Shown here: positions 49,678 through 58,937 of the stretch, one piece after another | Layout of the letters: every line of letters starts with the position of its first letter | How positions within the stretch are numbered: position 1 is the first letter of the stretch | Origin: Variovorax beijingensis | GTDB taxonomy: Bacteria > Pseudomonadota > Gammaproteobacteria > Burkholderiales > Burkholderiaceae_C | Assembly (NCBI RefSeq): GCF_003951285.1 | Contig: NZ_RXFQ01000008.1 | Coordinates: 292,982-356,981 of the forward strand | DNA: 64,000 nucleotides | Direction of reading: 5' to 3' | Translations under genes and position numbers: made by a program | Notes under the pieces: generated by a model | Database searches by the model: none | What the model saw: only the letters and a program-made list of their open reading frames with translations | What the model was told of the DNA's origin: nothing

Positions 49678-51048
49678 TCAGGGTGGGAGGAACGTGACGC
49701 GCTTCGCTATGAGCACGTCGTCGATCACGGCGTCTCCGACCACTGAGATACGACGGTTGGGAGCCAGGCTTGCGAGGTCATCGACAGTGCCGTTCTCGAA
49801 TACCGTCGCGGGACCACCGGCGTTCACTGGCCGGCCCTGTACTCTGAAGTCCGAGGGCGACTGGTAGGCACTGATTGCCCCGATAAGAGTGAAATCGACT
49901 GGTCCGCCTTTGATGCGCAGCTTCTTCGCAACCAGAACACCGCTGGACATGAAGCCATCGACCTCTACCTTGACGCCGGGACCGATCGAATCCACCAGTG
50001 CGCTCGGAAAGTTGGTCTTGGACGCATCGATTTTTGTCCCGAGCACTTGGAAGTCGCCGATCCCGGTGTAGTTGGTGATGACACCCGCGAGCTGTACCGC
50101 GGCGGCGTTCTGCTTGGGCACCGCATACCAGCCCTGGACTTTCGTCGCGTTGAAGACGCCCGTGGCAGGCTCAAAGTTGCCGCGCACGCGGACGATGGCG
50201 CCCTCGGCCATCGTGGAGGCGTCGATACCGTCCGAGAACGTGGCGCTGCTGTACTGCACCGTGAGCTGGCCCAGCGTGAATTGCTGCCCGAGGACCAGGT
50301 TCTGCACCATGCCGGTCACCAGCGGCTCGGCCGAGATGGGCTTGAGTTCGACGCGCGTGGCGCGCAGGGTGCCCGGCGCCGAGGGCAGGCCCCAGACCTG
50401 CACCACGCTGCCGGCCACGACCTGAGCCAGGCTGTTTGCGCCGCTCCAGACGGTGGCGTTGTCGATGGTGACCGTGGTGCCCATGACAACGAAGCTGTCC
50501 TTCGAAAGATCGATGACAGACACGGCACCGCGCAGTTCGGCAGCCGAGTCGACCCGCTGCGCCGTGGCCGCGGTGAATTCGCTGTCGATCTTGCCCGCAA
50601 TGCGCACGCTCATGCCGATCTGCAGCTCGGTGGTGTCCTCCAGGCTGGTGGTGGCGGCGTCCGTGTTGTAGCGCACGCCGTTCAGGATGATGCTGCCCAG
50701 CCCGCCCACCGAGCCGATGCCGGTGGCGTCGGCGGTGCTCACGCCGGTGCCGCCCGAGCCCACGCCCGAGCCGTCGTCGCTGCCGTTGCCGGCGGTGCTC
50801 GTTCCGTCGGTGCCGCCGCCTGCGGTACCCGTACCACTTGGGCCACCCGTGCCATCGGTTCCCGTGCTTCCCGTGCCCGTTCCGGCCGGGCTGTCGCTTC
50901 CCGAGCCTGCTGCGCCGCTCCCGGCAATGCCACCCAGGCTCCCTGCCGAGCTTCCGCCGCTACCGCCGCCCCCGCACGAGAGCAACAAGGCTATTGCCCC
51001 GGCAAAGAGGATGCCGCGCATCCATCGGTAATGGTGGTTCTTCATCAT
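49678..51048 (-). CDS. DUF5666 lipoprotein with Gly/Ser/Thr-rich linker
   Basis: 456 residues (MMK or MK start). A lipobox LLSCGGGG follows the signal segment, so the Cys is probably lipidated. Residues 28-105 are a low-complexity GSGSDSPAGTGTGS-type linker. DUF5666 beta-domains follow, with repeats such as VQVWGLPSAPGTLRATRVEL and VRVRGNFEPATGVFNATKVQG. Probably an outer-membrane-anchored surface protein. Its start overlaps the upstream DUF6502 gene, so the two are likely a functional pair. Confidence 0.87.
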   Translation of the reverse strand: MMKNHHYRWMRGILFAGAIALLLSCGGGGSGGSSAGSLGGIAGSGAAGSGSDSPAGTGTGSTGTDGTGGPSGTGTAGGGTDGTSTAGNGSDDGSGVGSGGTGVSTADATGIGSVGGLGSIILNGVRYNTDAATTSLEDTTELQIGMSVRIAGKIDSEFTAATAQRVDSAAELRGAVSVIDLSKDSFVVMGTTVTIDNATVWSGANSLAQVVAGSVVQVWGLPSAPGTLRATRVELKPISAEPLVTGMVQNLVLGQQFTLGQLTVQYSSATFSDGIDASTMAEGAIVRVRGNFEPATGVFNATKVQGWYAVPKQNAAAVQLAGVITNYTGIGDFQVLGTKIDASKTNFPSALVDSIGPGVKVEVDGFMSSGVLVAKKLRIKGGPVDFTLIGAISAYQSPSDFRVQGRPVNAGGPATVFENGTVDDLASLAPNRRISVVGDAVIDDVLIAKRVTFLPP

Positions 51049-51887
51049 CGTGTTCCTTTGTCCCGCCGCGCGGGGACGGGAGGCGCGCCCGGCGCCGCCT
51101 CGTCTTCATAGTAGGTATAGATCCCGACGCGCATGCGCCCCTTGGCGCCATCGGGCGCCCGGTCGACCGCGCGGTTCATCTCGCCCGCCAGTTCCAGGTG
51201 CAGGGCCGTCCAGCGCTCGCGCACCATCTGGTGGATATCTTCGCAGTCCTGCAGGCCCAAGCCGCGGGCATACACGGAGCGCTCGAGCATGCGGGGCTCT
51301 TCGCCGAGCGTGTTGGACACCGCCGCCAGCAGGTGGTCGCGGCCGTTGTCCCCAAGGAACGCCAGCATCGACTGCAGGTCGTCCACGGGCACGAAGCCGC
51401 TGGCCTTGAGTTCGGCGCAGCCGTCCTGCTCGGCCACCATGTTCAGGCGCACCAGCTCGTCGAGAATGGTTCGATGGTGCACGTTGCCGCGGCTGCCGAG
51501 CCTGGCCACGGTTTCGAAGGAGGGCGCATCGTCGCCCTCGGAGGTGATCGGCAAGCGCTGGAAGGACTGGTTCTCCGACACCATCTGCAGCCACAGCGTG
51601 AAAGTCTTGGCCGCGGCCGAGATCTCGGTGTGGGGCAGGGCGTCCACGGTATCGCGGACCTTGGCCGTCACGGCCTTGCGGTTCAGCCCGGTGGTGACGG
51701 ACAGCTGGCTGATGTTGGGCTTTGCCACCCCCTGCTGGCGCCAGGAGCGCTTGGCCTCTTCGAGCAGCAGGTCACGCAGCAGGACTTCCAGGTGCGGGTG
51801 CTTGACCCCCATCGCCAGGGCGAGCCTGACCACCGGCCGCAGGATGCGGGCGCAGGCGGCCAGTGCCCAGTCGAGCTGGTGTTCCAT
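51045..51887 (-). CDS. DUF6502 family protein
   Basis: 280 residues (MEHQLDWALAACARILRPVVRLALAMG...). N-terminal helical part contains ISQLSVTTGLNRKAVTAKVR, which looks like a winged-helix/HTH element, suggesting a cytoplasmic regulator. No catalytic motif. It overlaps the DUF5666 gene by four bases; such an adjacent pair is familiar from other Burkholderiales. A regulatory role over the lipoprotein is possible. Confidence 0.82.
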   Translation of the reverse strand: MEHQLDWALAACARILRPVVRLALAMGVKHPHLEVLLRDLLLEEAKRSWRQQGVAKPNISQLSVTTGLNRKAVTAKVRDTVDALPHTEISAAAKTFTLWLQMVSENQSFQRLPITSEGDDAPSFETVARLGSRGNVHHRTILDELVRLNMVAEQDGCAELKASGFVPVDDLQSMLAFLGDNGRDHLLAAVSNTLGEEPRMLERSVYARGLGLQDCEDIHQMVRERWTALHLELAGEMNRAVDRAPDGAKGRMRVGIYTYYEDEAAPGAPPVPARRDKGTR

Positions 51888-52007
51888 GAAATGAGGCGTT
51901 TCTTCTGATGCGATTGCGGTGCGGCAGCCGGGACTGAAGGGCCCCGGGGGCCGTCGATCAGTGCACTATTGTCCGCATCGCCGAGGATCGCACAAAAAAG
52001 ACCTCAT

Positions 52008-52523
52008 TCATGCGGCGCAGCTTCCTGCGTCGGTCCGCGTGACCGAGGAACGGCCGGTGGCGCTGATCTTGACCAGCCGCTTCGGGGTACCCAGGGGGGT
52101 AGCCCGGCAGATCGTGAAGTTGGCCGCGGTGGCGCCGACGCCGGTGCCCTCGAAGGCAAGCGCGCTGAGGCCGCCGCTGTCGCGGATGCGGTAGCCGCCG
52201 GCGGCCGCGGGCTGCCTCTGGATCACCGTGGGTGTCGCACCGCTGCTGATGACGATCCAGCCGGCCTCCCATTGCCCGTCGGTTGCGCAGCTGGTGCCAT
52301 TGGACGAGGCGCACAGCGTGACGGGCGCGTTGCGCTTGATGGCCTCGCTGCGCGCGAGCTGGCTGCCGGCGACCAGATCGGTCGCGTAGGAATTCAGCCG
52401 GGTCGAAAGCCTTATGTAGTCGAAGGAGGGAACGGCCACCGACACCAGCACGATCAGCACCACGAGGGTGACCATCAGCTCGATGAGCGTGAAACCGCGG
52501 GCGCGCGTGCCAGCCATGGCCAT
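52008..52523 (-). CDS. fimT: Type IV pilus minor pilin, GspH/FimT type
   Basis: 171 residues from ATG 52523 ([17 protein letters not shown]). [18 protein letters not shown] is the prepilin peptidase site and hydrophobic helix. The C-terminal half has two disulfide-type cysteines (LCASSNGTSCATD) and ends DAGSCAA. It primes or decorates pili. Last gene of the pilE-V-W-X-Y1 operon, 14 bases after pilY1. Confidence 0.9.
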   Translation of the reverse strand: MAMAGTRARGFTLIELMVTLVVLIVLVSVAVPSFDYIRLSTRLNSYATDLVAGSQLARSEAIKRNAPVTLCASSNGTSCATDGQWEAGWIVISSGATPTVIQRQPAAAGGYRIRDSGGLSALAFEGTGVGATAANFTICRATPLGTPKRLVKISATGRSSVTRTDAGSCAA

Positions 52524-52537
52524 CCCTTTTTCCTTTC

Positions 52538-55500
52538 TTACTTCTGGATGAACCAGTAGACACGGCCCTTGGGCTGCTTGAAGGCGGCCTTGACCGTGGC
52601 GCCCTTCGGGCTCAGGAATGAATCGGGGTTGGCGCCGATCACGACGTCGCGCAGGACGCCGTCCACGTTGACCCGGCCGACCACGGGCGAGGGTGCGAGG
52701 CCGCCGCCCACCACGTTCTGGAAGCGCGCACCGTTCTGCCCCGCTGCGTCGAGGTACGACAGGTTGTAGACATTGGCGGTGCCCAGGTTGGAGCGGCAAG
52801 ACTGGCTCACGGTCGGGTCGGTCGGCGTATGGGTGTTGAAGGTCGTGTTGCCATAGGCCGTGACCGACGAGGTCACCACCTGCTCGCCGGCCGCAAGCGC
52901 GAGGTACCAGCCCTTCTTGGCCGCGAGCTCGGTTGCCGAAGGCGCCGTGGTACCCGTGATGGCGAACAGGGAGCCATGGCACAGCAGCGAGCTGCCGTTG
53001 CAACGGCTGGCTTCGGCGGTGAGCCAGGTGCCATCCGAGGGCTTGTCCACCAGCATGTAGAAGCGGTTCGAGACGCTGAGCGCGGCGGTGTAGGAGCGCA
53101 GCGGCTTCTCGCGGTCGCCCGAACCCAGCAGCAGCACGTACATGCCATTGTCCTCGACCACGTCGGGACCGAACATGAATTTGCGGTTGGGCGTGCAGGT
53201 GGCCGCGGCGTCGTCGCAGCCGAGCGAGGCGATCTTGGCCATCTCCCAGCTGGCGGGCGCACCGGCCCCCATGGCGATCCGGTAGACGTTGCCGCCCAGG
53301 TCGGCCGCATAGGCGAACTTGGCCAGGCCCGTGCTGTCGTTCACGATGGTGATTTCGCCGCTGACCGCGCGGACGGTGTCGAAGGTCTTGAGGACGTCGC
53401 CCGTGCTGGCGTCCAGCACGTAGATCTTCTTGCCCTTGGTGGCAGCGCCGCAGGCACTGGCCTCTTCGGTGGTATCGACGTCCTCGCACTTGTCGTAGCC
53501 GCCGCCGAACATCACGATGGGCGTGCTGCCGGCGCCATAGCCGCTGGCTTTCACGATCTTCGGAGCCGACCAGGTCTGGCCGATGCCGCTCATGTCGTTG
53601 GTGCCGGTGCCGCAACCATCGTCGTTGTCCTGGTTCGGGCAGCCGCGGCGCCATTTGAGGACCGGCGCTGCGGGGTTGGACACGTCGAAGGCATAGATCA
53701 GGCGACCGCCGCGGCGCATGCTCGCATAGAGCCACGCAGAAGTGCCCTGGCGGTAGGCCGCCATCGGGCCGTCCATGCCATAGGGCTTGGGAGCGGTGGC
53801 ACCCACGCTGACCGGAATGCCGGGAAAGTTGATGCGCGTGGTGTTGTCGTACAGCCGCTTGATGCTGCCGTAGAACTCCGGCGGCACGAAGGACCACAGC
53901 TCGCTGCCGGGCGCTGCCGAACCAATGGCGGTGGCCTGGTTGCCGTTGACGGCGCGCAGCACGCCGTCGTTGGCGCCGTAGAACACCACCACCTGCGCAT
54001 TTGCCAGGTCGTCGCTGCCGTAGTTGATGGCTACCGGCCGCGAATGCACCACGTCGCCGTGCACCGAGGGGCGCATGGCGGTGGTGGAGGTCAAGGGATT
54101 TCCGGTGGTGTCTCTGCGCTCGTCGCCCTTGTTGTCCAGGCCTCGAAGCCAGTTGATCAAGGCGGTTCGTTCCGTGGTGCTCTGCGCGCCCAGGGCCGTC
54201 GACGTGATGCTTGCGTTGCCGTCGGCGAAGCTCGTCAGGGCCGAGCAGGCGCCCGGTGCGCAGGTCATGACGTTGCGGTCGGCCGTGGCCACTTGCCGCA
54301 GCATGTAGGCTTGCGCGCCTTTTTCAACCACGTTGCCGTCGGGACTGTCCGAAGCCCGAAGGTCGATTGTCGTGTCGCTGCTGATGCAGTCGCCCGAAGG
54401 GTTGAAGCTCCAGTAGGTATTGCGATTGGTCGGCGTCCAGAAACTTCGCGCGCAGGGCGCGATGAAACCGGTCTGGTTGTTGATGGCATTGGCACCCGCT
54501 GCGTCCTGCAGGATCAGCTGGTTGCTGCCGTCCACGCCCAGCTTGTATTGCTTGAGGTTGCCGTTCCAGCGCGGATAGGCAGAATCGTCGGGCCTGAACA
54601 TCCCCACGAACACCTGGTTCAGGTAGGTGCCCTGCGTGTTCACGCTCACGGGCAGGCTCACCGACGAGAACACGCTGTTGACCGACTGGATCTTGCTGAA
54701 GATGTCGTCGAGCGCGCCACTCAGCGCCGCGCCGAGGTTCGGCTCGGTGGAAATGTCGTAGTACTCGCCCTTGCTTTGCTCCGCCATGCTCTTGAGCAAT
54801 GCGGTCCAACCCGGCCCCTGGCCGCCGTCAGCCGTCGCCGCTTCGACGGTGTAGACCTTCACGCCCATGCTGCTTTGCAGGAACCTGGCCCATTCGTCGG
54901 CCACGTTGTCCTGGGAGCCGCTCGGGTTCAGCGTAATGGTGCTGGTCGTGCCACCCGCAGCGCGCAGGGCATCGGTCGAAGTCGTGGTGTCGCTGTTGTT
55001 GTCCTGCGCGGCACCATTGCTGATGTAGATGACGTAGGTGCCGACGCAGTTGGTGGTGTTCGGGCCGATATAGGCAGTGCTGTTGATCGCCTCCAAGGGA
55101 TTGTCCGGGAGTGCATAGATCGCCTTGGATGCGGCGGTTCCGAAGACATTGCCTCTGTAGTCGGCCTTGACCTTGTTGTTGCCGGCCATGGGCGCACCGC
55201 TCGCCAGGTAGCGGTACACCTCCGCCATCATCTTGCCGGCCTTGCCGCCGTTGGATTTGTCGTCACGCACATCGAGGCTGCGGATCAGCGTGCCGTATGT
55301 GAGCTTGTTGGCATCGTCGAGCAAGCGCACCCCCGCACGCAGGTAGGCACCATCGACGTTCGAGTTGCCTCCGCCCGTTTCGGTGAACATCATCACGCCG
55401 ACCTTGAACTTGCCTGTGGGCAGGCTTTCGAAGGCGCTGGCCAGCGCATTCATCTCGGCGGTGAAGAGCGGGGTCCAGTTGGCCGTGTTGTCCACCACGA

Positions 55501-55633
55501 ACAGTACGTTCGGCGCCTCCGTCACGGTCTGGTTGTAGCCGACGAAGAGATCGATGTCTTCCGCCTGTGCCGAGCCCAGGCCGAGCATCAGCATCGCAGC
55601 GGCGCAAAGCGACCGGAAGAGGTTCTTTTTCAT
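52538..55633 (-). CDS. pilY1: PilY1 pilus tip-associated adhesin/mechanosensor
   Basis: 1031 residues. Signal peptide ends GSAQA. The N-terminal von Willebrand A-like region has NVLFVVDNTANWT, where DNTAN replaces the metal-binding DxSxS. The C-terminal beta-propeller region (about 540-1000) contains VVFYGANDGVLRAV, LYASMRRGGRLIYAFDV and PVVGRVNVDGVL. Near 705 is NQDNDDGCGTGTND, which could be a calcium loop. PilY1 supports pilus extension and adhesion. It is encoded between pilX and fimT as in other betaproteobacteria. Confidence 0.92.
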   Translation of the reverse strand: MKKNLFRSLCAAAMLMLGLGSAQAEDIDLFVGYNQTVTEAPNVLFVVDNTANWTPLFTAEMNALASAFESLPTGKFKVGVMMFTETGGGNSNVDGAYLRAGVRLLDDANKLTYGTLIRSLDVRDDKSNGGKAGKMMAEVYRYLASGAPMAGNNKVKADYRGNVFGTAASKAIYALPDNPLEAINSTAYIGPNTTNCVGTYVIYISNGAAQDNNSDTTTSTDALRAAGGTTSTITLNPSGSQDNVADEWARFLQSSMGVKVYTVEAATADGGQGPGWTALLKSMAEQSKGEYYDISTEPNLGAALSGALDDIFSKIQSVNSVFSSVSLPVSVNTQGTYLNQVFVGMFRPDDSAYPRWNGNLKQYKLGVDGSNQLILQDAAGANAINNQTGFIAPCARSFWTPTNRNTYWSFNPSGDCISSDTTIDLRASDSPDGNVVEKGAQAYMLRQVATADRNVMTCAPGACSALTSFADGNASITSTALGAQSTTERTALINWLRGLDNKGDERRDTTGNPLTSTTAMRPSVHGDVVHSRPVAINYGSDDLANAQVVVFYGANDGVLRAVNGNQATAIGSAAPGSELWSFVPPEFYGSIKRLYDNTTRINFPGIPVSVGATAPKPYGMDGPMAAYRQGTSAWLYASMRRGGRLIYAFDVSNPAAPVLKWRRGCPNQDNDDGCGTGTNDMSGIGQTWSAPKIVKASGYGAGSTPIVMFGGGYDKCEDVDTTEEASACGAATKGKKIYVLDASTGDVLKTFDTVRAVSGEITIVNDSTGLAKFAYAADLGGNVYRIAMGAGAPASWEMAKIASLGCDDAAATCTPNRKFMFGPDVVEDNGMYVLLLGSGDREKPLRSYTAALSVSNRFYMLVDKPSDGTWLTAEASRCNGSSLLCHGSLFAITGTTAPSATELAAKKGWYLALAAGEQVVTSSVTAYGNTTFNTHTPTDPTVSQSCRSNLGTANVYNLSYLDAAGQNGARFQNVVGGGLAPSPVVGRVNVDGVLRDVVIGANPDSFLSPKGATVKAAFKQPKGRVYWFIQK

Positions 55634-55678
55634 GATGGCGATCCGTTCATCGTCGTGATCATTCGGAGATGGGCGTGG

Positions 55679-56242
55679 CTAGGAACACAGCGCCTCGAAC
55701 TGCGCCTTGCTCAGGAGCGCGCGCACGCCCTGGCGAACCGAGGTGACCGTGCCGCTGGCGGCATGCGTCACGGTGGTGCTGATGTCCCACACCGAGTTGT
55801 ATTGATCGGGCAGCGCATTGAGCCCGGAGCCTGCCGTGGATGCCCCGCCGCCGATGCCGCCTGGGCCAATGGCACCACCGCCGCCGGTACCCGCTGATTT
55901 GGTCGCACGCACACAGGTCGGCGCCGCAATGTCCACCCTGTAGTCGGTCGTGCCGTCGTTGTCGATGTCGACCCGGCTCGCGGTTGCCTGAGGCGCCGCC
56001 AGCGAAGGCGAGCCATCGACGCCCGGCAGCAACAGCGAGGCCGCCACTTCCTCGATCGCCCGGTTCGAGGCGGCCACGGCTTCGTTGCGGCTTTGCATGT
56101 TGCCCACCGACTTGAGGTTGGTGTTGCTGAGCGTGAAGCCCGCCGTCACGGCCAGCGTGATCAACAGCAGCATGATCAGCCCGACGATCAGCGCCGCGCC
56201 GTCTTGCCGGCGCATGGTGGGGTGCGTTGTCGATGGCTTCAC
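55679..56242 (-). CDS. pilX: Minor pilin assembly protein PilX
   Basis: 187 residues from GTG 56242 overlapping the pilW stop (GTGA). RRQDGAALIVGLIMLLLITLAVTAGF is the PilX N-terminal helix (RQDGAALIVGLIMLLLI), then SNTNLKSVGNMQSRNEAVAASNRA. A Gly-rich loop (GTGGGGAIGPGGIGGGAS) lies mid-protein. Part of the minor pilin priming complex. Confidence 0.87.
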   Translation of the reverse strand: MKPSTTHPTMRRQDGAALIVGLIMLLLITLAVTAGFTLSNTNLKSVGNMQSRNEAVAASNRAIEEVAASLLLPGVDGSPSLAAPQATASRVDIDNDGTTDYRVDIAAPTCVRATKSAGTGGGGAIGPGGIGGGASTAGSGLNALPDQYNSVWDISTTVTHAASGTVTSVRQGVRALLSKAQFEALCS

Positions 56243-57411
56243 GGCGTTTCCCTGCGTCCGGTCACGTTGGCCATGCGGATTGCGGTGGTGAACGCATGCC
56301 GCTTGTAGTGGTCGTTGAAGGGGCCGATCGATCCGCTTCCCAGGTTGTAGGTGCGCGTGTCCGTGTGGCCCGGCGAGACCTCGATGCTGCGGGCGACCAC
56401 ATAGAGCTTGACCGCCGCCACGTTCATGAGCTGGTCGGCAGTGCAGGGCGAGGCCGTGCTGCAGTGCACGAAGTTGCCATCCGGGCTTCCGTCGCCGCGG
56501 TTGGTGGGCGTGGATCTGTTGGCGGTGTCGGCCCAGTTGATGGCCTGGGCGTAGTTCACGAGCGCGCCGGTCTTGCTGAGGGTGTCCAGACCCAGTTCGA
56601 CGCGGAAGCCTTCGATGCCCTCGATGAGCGGAACCGGGGGTTGCTGCGCGAGGCCGGTGGCCGACAGGTCGAAGCGGGAGCGCGCCAAAGTCGGAATGCC
56701 ATCGCCCACGGTCTCGGCGTAGGTGCGCACGTAGTAGATGTCGGAGATGAACTTGCGCTTGGGCGCCGGCGCGGTGCAGTTCTTGGCCAGCATGGCGGCG
56801 AAGCCGGCCGTGCTGAGGTCGAATTCCGAGGGCTTCTGCGTACCGCAGAACGACGACTGGAAATAGAGCCTGCCCAGCGTGTCGGCTTCGCAGTTGGGCG
56901 CGCCCGCCACGCATGTCTCGGCATGGCGCACCACCAGCACGTCGGTGCCGGTCTTGTGGTTCGGCAGCAGGTCGGTGCAAGTGGCGGGCACTGCCTCGTA
57001 GGCCTGCACGGGCATGTCGAGCAGGCTGCGCTTGTAGTCGTCGGTCCAGTTGGCGGCCGAGTAGGCCAGGCAGGGATCGGGCGCCGTGCCGGTGGGCACC
57101 TTCTGGGGCACGCCGCTGACCGTGAGGTCGTCGAACTCGGGCATGTAGTTTTCCCAGAAGCCGGCGTGCGAAATCTCGTTCTCCAGCACGAAGACGCTGA
57201 GGCGGCCGCTCTCGATCTGGCGGTTGACCCTGACCATCTCGCGCTGGGTGTTGTTCACATTGAGGAACAGCGCAAGCAGCGCGGCCACGACGATCAGCAT
57301 GATGGTGATCGACACCATCAGCTCGATCAGCGTGAGGCCCCGCTGGCGCATCGAAGCGCGCGCCAGCCGGGCAGGGCGCCGAACCGCGGTCGCGAAGCGG
57401 CCCCGGCTCAT
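56239..57411 (-). CDS. pilW: Minor pilin assembly protein PilW
   Basis: 390 residues from ATG 57411 with ATGA overlap to pilV. RQRGLTLIELMVSITIMLIVV is the prepilin motif (RGLTLIELMVSITIMLIVV within 20). The large periplasmic domain has many Cys pairs (CLAYSAAN, TCTDLL, CVAGAPNC). It belongs to the pilus minor pilin operon and is thought to connect with PilX/PilY1. Confidence 0.9.
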   Translation of the reverse strand: MSRGRFATAVRRPARLARASMRQRGLTLIELMVSITIMLIVVAALLALFLNVNNTQREMVRVNRQIESGRLSVFVLENEISHAGFWENYMPEFDDLTVSGVPQKVPTGTAPDPCLAYSAANWTDDYKRSLLDMPVQAYEAVPATCTDLLPNHKTGTDVLVVRHAETCVAGAPNCEADTLGRLYFQSSFCGTQKPSEFDLSTAGFAAMLAKNCTAPAPKRKFISDIYYVRTYAETVGDGIPTLARSRFDLSATGLAQQPPVPLIEGIEGFRVELGLDTLSKTGALVNYAQAINWADTANRSTPTNRGDGSPDGNFVHCSTASPCTADQLMNVAAVKLYVVARSIEVSPGHTDTRTYNLGSGSIGPFNDHYKRHAFTTAIRMANVTGRRETP

Positions 57412-58013
57412 GAGAGATTCCCGATGCGCACCAGCGTCGTCACGGTCCTGCGGCACCGGTCGCTGGAACAGGCCGGCGCCGGGTCGCTGGCCGAGGCCGA
57501 GGCGGCGGCGTCGTACATGTCCTTGCCGCAGGGCACGCCCGCCGGCGGCGCGGCGGTGGGCACCAGGCCTTGCCAGGCGACCGTGATCAGGTACTCGTTG
57601 TTGCCCAGGTCCTGCACGCAGCCGCGGCCGCCGATCATCGCACCGAGCTTGGTGTCGCCCGAGGTCTCGGCCGCGCCCTGCAAGGCGTCGCACCACTCCT
57701 TCGCATCCACCTGCTGGCGCGAAGCGATGGCGGTCGGGCAAGTGATGCCAGCGCCCAGCGGCGAGTCCGTGACATAGCTGGCGGCGGCGCGGCGGTTGGT
57801 GGCAATGCGGCTGGCCATGTCGTTGAGCAGGATCAGCGCCTGCGAGCGCTGGTAGGACTCCATCTCCGACGTCTGGAGGCGCGCCTGCAGGCCCACGAGC
57901 CCGAAAAGCCCGAACGAGACGATCAGCAGCGTGACCAGCACCTCGAGCAGCGTGGCACCGCGCTGCGCGCGGCCGTTCGGTGCGGCGGGGAAATGGCGCT
58001 TCACCATCACCAT
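57408..58013 (-). CDS. pilV: Minor pilin assembly protein PilV
   Basis: 201 residues ([12 protein letters not shown] 58007 is an alternative). [21 protein letters not shown] is the pilV-type prepilin N-terminus (Glu5 retained). Overlaps pilE stop and pilW start. Confidence 0.9.
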   Translation of the reverse strand: MVMVKRHFPAAPNGRAQRGATLLEVLVTLLIVSFGLFGLVGLQARLQTSEMESYQRSQALILLNDMASRIATNRRAAASYVTDSPLGAGITCPTAIASRQQVDAKEWCDALQGAAETSGDTKLGAMIGGRGCVQDLGNNEYLITVAWQGLVPTAAPPAGVPCGKDMYDAAASASASDPAPACSSDRCRRTVTTLVRIGNLS

Positions 58014-58423
58014 TTGCCCGCCGGCGTCTTGACGCCCTGGTTGTCGAGGGTGAGGTCGCCATCTCCCCGCTGGCTTCCCGTGGACGTGGGACTGAAGGTC
58101 AGGAGAAAACTGGGCACCTCTGTGCTGGAGTCCTGCAGCGTGATGGTGTAGCCGTAGTTGGCCGCAACCTCCGCGGGCAGCGTGTAGCCGCTGGCCGTGA
58201 GGGCGTCCTTGGTGGCGTAGCTGCGGTTGGCCAGCAGGAACTGCTGCTGGCGGTTGGCGATGTCCATCATCTGCGCCTGGGCCGCCGAGCGCTTGGACCG
58301 GATGATGTATTGCTGGTAGCTGGGATACGCGATGGACGCCAGGATGGCAATGACCGCCACCGTGATCATCAGCTCGATCAATGTGAAGCCATTGCGTTTG
58401 CGCGGAAACGAGTGCTTTTTCAT
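58007..58423 (-). CDS. pilE: Type IV pilin PilE-like
   Basis: 138 residues, [20 protein letters not shown], then [20 protein letters not shown], and the central [20 protein letters not shown] block of ComP/PilE-like pilins. No cysteine pair is visible in the short C-terminal part, so it is probably a minor or pseudo-pilin rather than the main shaft subunit. First gene of the operon; a palindromic site lies at 58456-58474 just upstream. Confidence 0.9.
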   Translation of the reverse strand: MKKHSFPRKRNGFTLIELMITVAVIAILASIAYPSYQQYIIRSKRSAAQAQMMDIANRQQQFLLANRSYATKDALTASGYTLPAEVAANYGYTITLQDSSTEVPSFLLTFSPTSTGSQRGDGDLTLDNQGVKTPAGKW

Positions 58424-58799
58424 TCAGCTGGCCATCAATGTTTCACAATGTTATTTATGTGAATTTATCACATACAAATGTGAATAGGGGGCATTCGATG
58501 CTGATCCATTCGAGCGCCGCAGGCAAGGTGTTGCGCCTTTGGCGAAACACTTCAGCAACATTCAACGACGTAACAGCGGTCCCAGGGGGAGGAAGCTTCC
58601 GACTAAGGGACGCTGACCTCGTCCTACGTGCGGGACCGGGGTACCTCCCAGAATCGGTTCGTTCCAACTTGTGTTCCCCAGGGAACAGAGAGGAGTCGAT
58701 CGACATGACCAGAGCAACCGGAAGCCTCGGCTCAGGCGACGGATCGCGGCCCACCACGGATGCGGCGAGCCGGACTCGGCCCCAGCGCCAGCCGAAGGC
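58424..58799. other. AT-richer promoter region between pilE and small genes
   Basis: No supported gene. The segment at 58436-58495 is much more AT-rich than the rest of the window and holds the pilE promoter (TTGTAT and TAACAT separated by 18 bases on the minus strand) and the repeat at 58456-58474. From 58500 on, weak alternative frames exist in several phases, with a Shine-Dalgarno-like AGAGGAG at 58688-58694 before ATG 58705, but that product (Arg/Pro/Ser-rich) reads like a shadow. Confidence 0.5.
58456..58474. promoter_or_regulatory. TATGTGA-N5-TCACATA inverted repeat upstream of pilE
   Basis: Perfect 7-bp arms with a five-base centre (ATTTA). It resembles a CRP/Vfr site (TGTGA-N6-TCACA) but is one base shorter in the spacer. 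Extra TGTGA/TCACA half-sites occur on both sides (TTTCACAATG at 58441; AATGTGAATA from 58478). Confidence 0.55.
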
Positions 58800-58910
58800 A
58801 TGGCACGCAAGCGCAAGAACGCGCAGGCCTCGCGCCGCGACGATTCCGCAGCCTTCGGGCTGCGGGAAGACCTCCGTCCCACGACCAACCACGAGCCGTC
58901 CAAGCCCTGA
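58800..58910 (+). CDS. Small basic hypothetical protein
   Basis: 36 residues, MARKRKNAQASRRDDSAAF... ending HEPSKP. Of the possible frames here only this one shows strong GC at the third codon position. A weak GAAGG precedes the ATG. It precedes the ESFPASDP gene with a 27-base gap. Uncertain as a real gene. Confidence 0.4.
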   Translation: MARKRKNAQASRRDDSAAFGLREDLRPTTNHEPSKP

Positions 58911-58937
58911 GTGCTTGGATGGCCTGAGGAGCCCAAG

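Noticed and set aside
52829..55897. Plus-strand open frame of 1022 codons opposite pilY1
   Set aside because: It has no family blocks and an unusual His/Val/Arg-rich composition; it arises from GC-rich third positions on the pilY1 strand.
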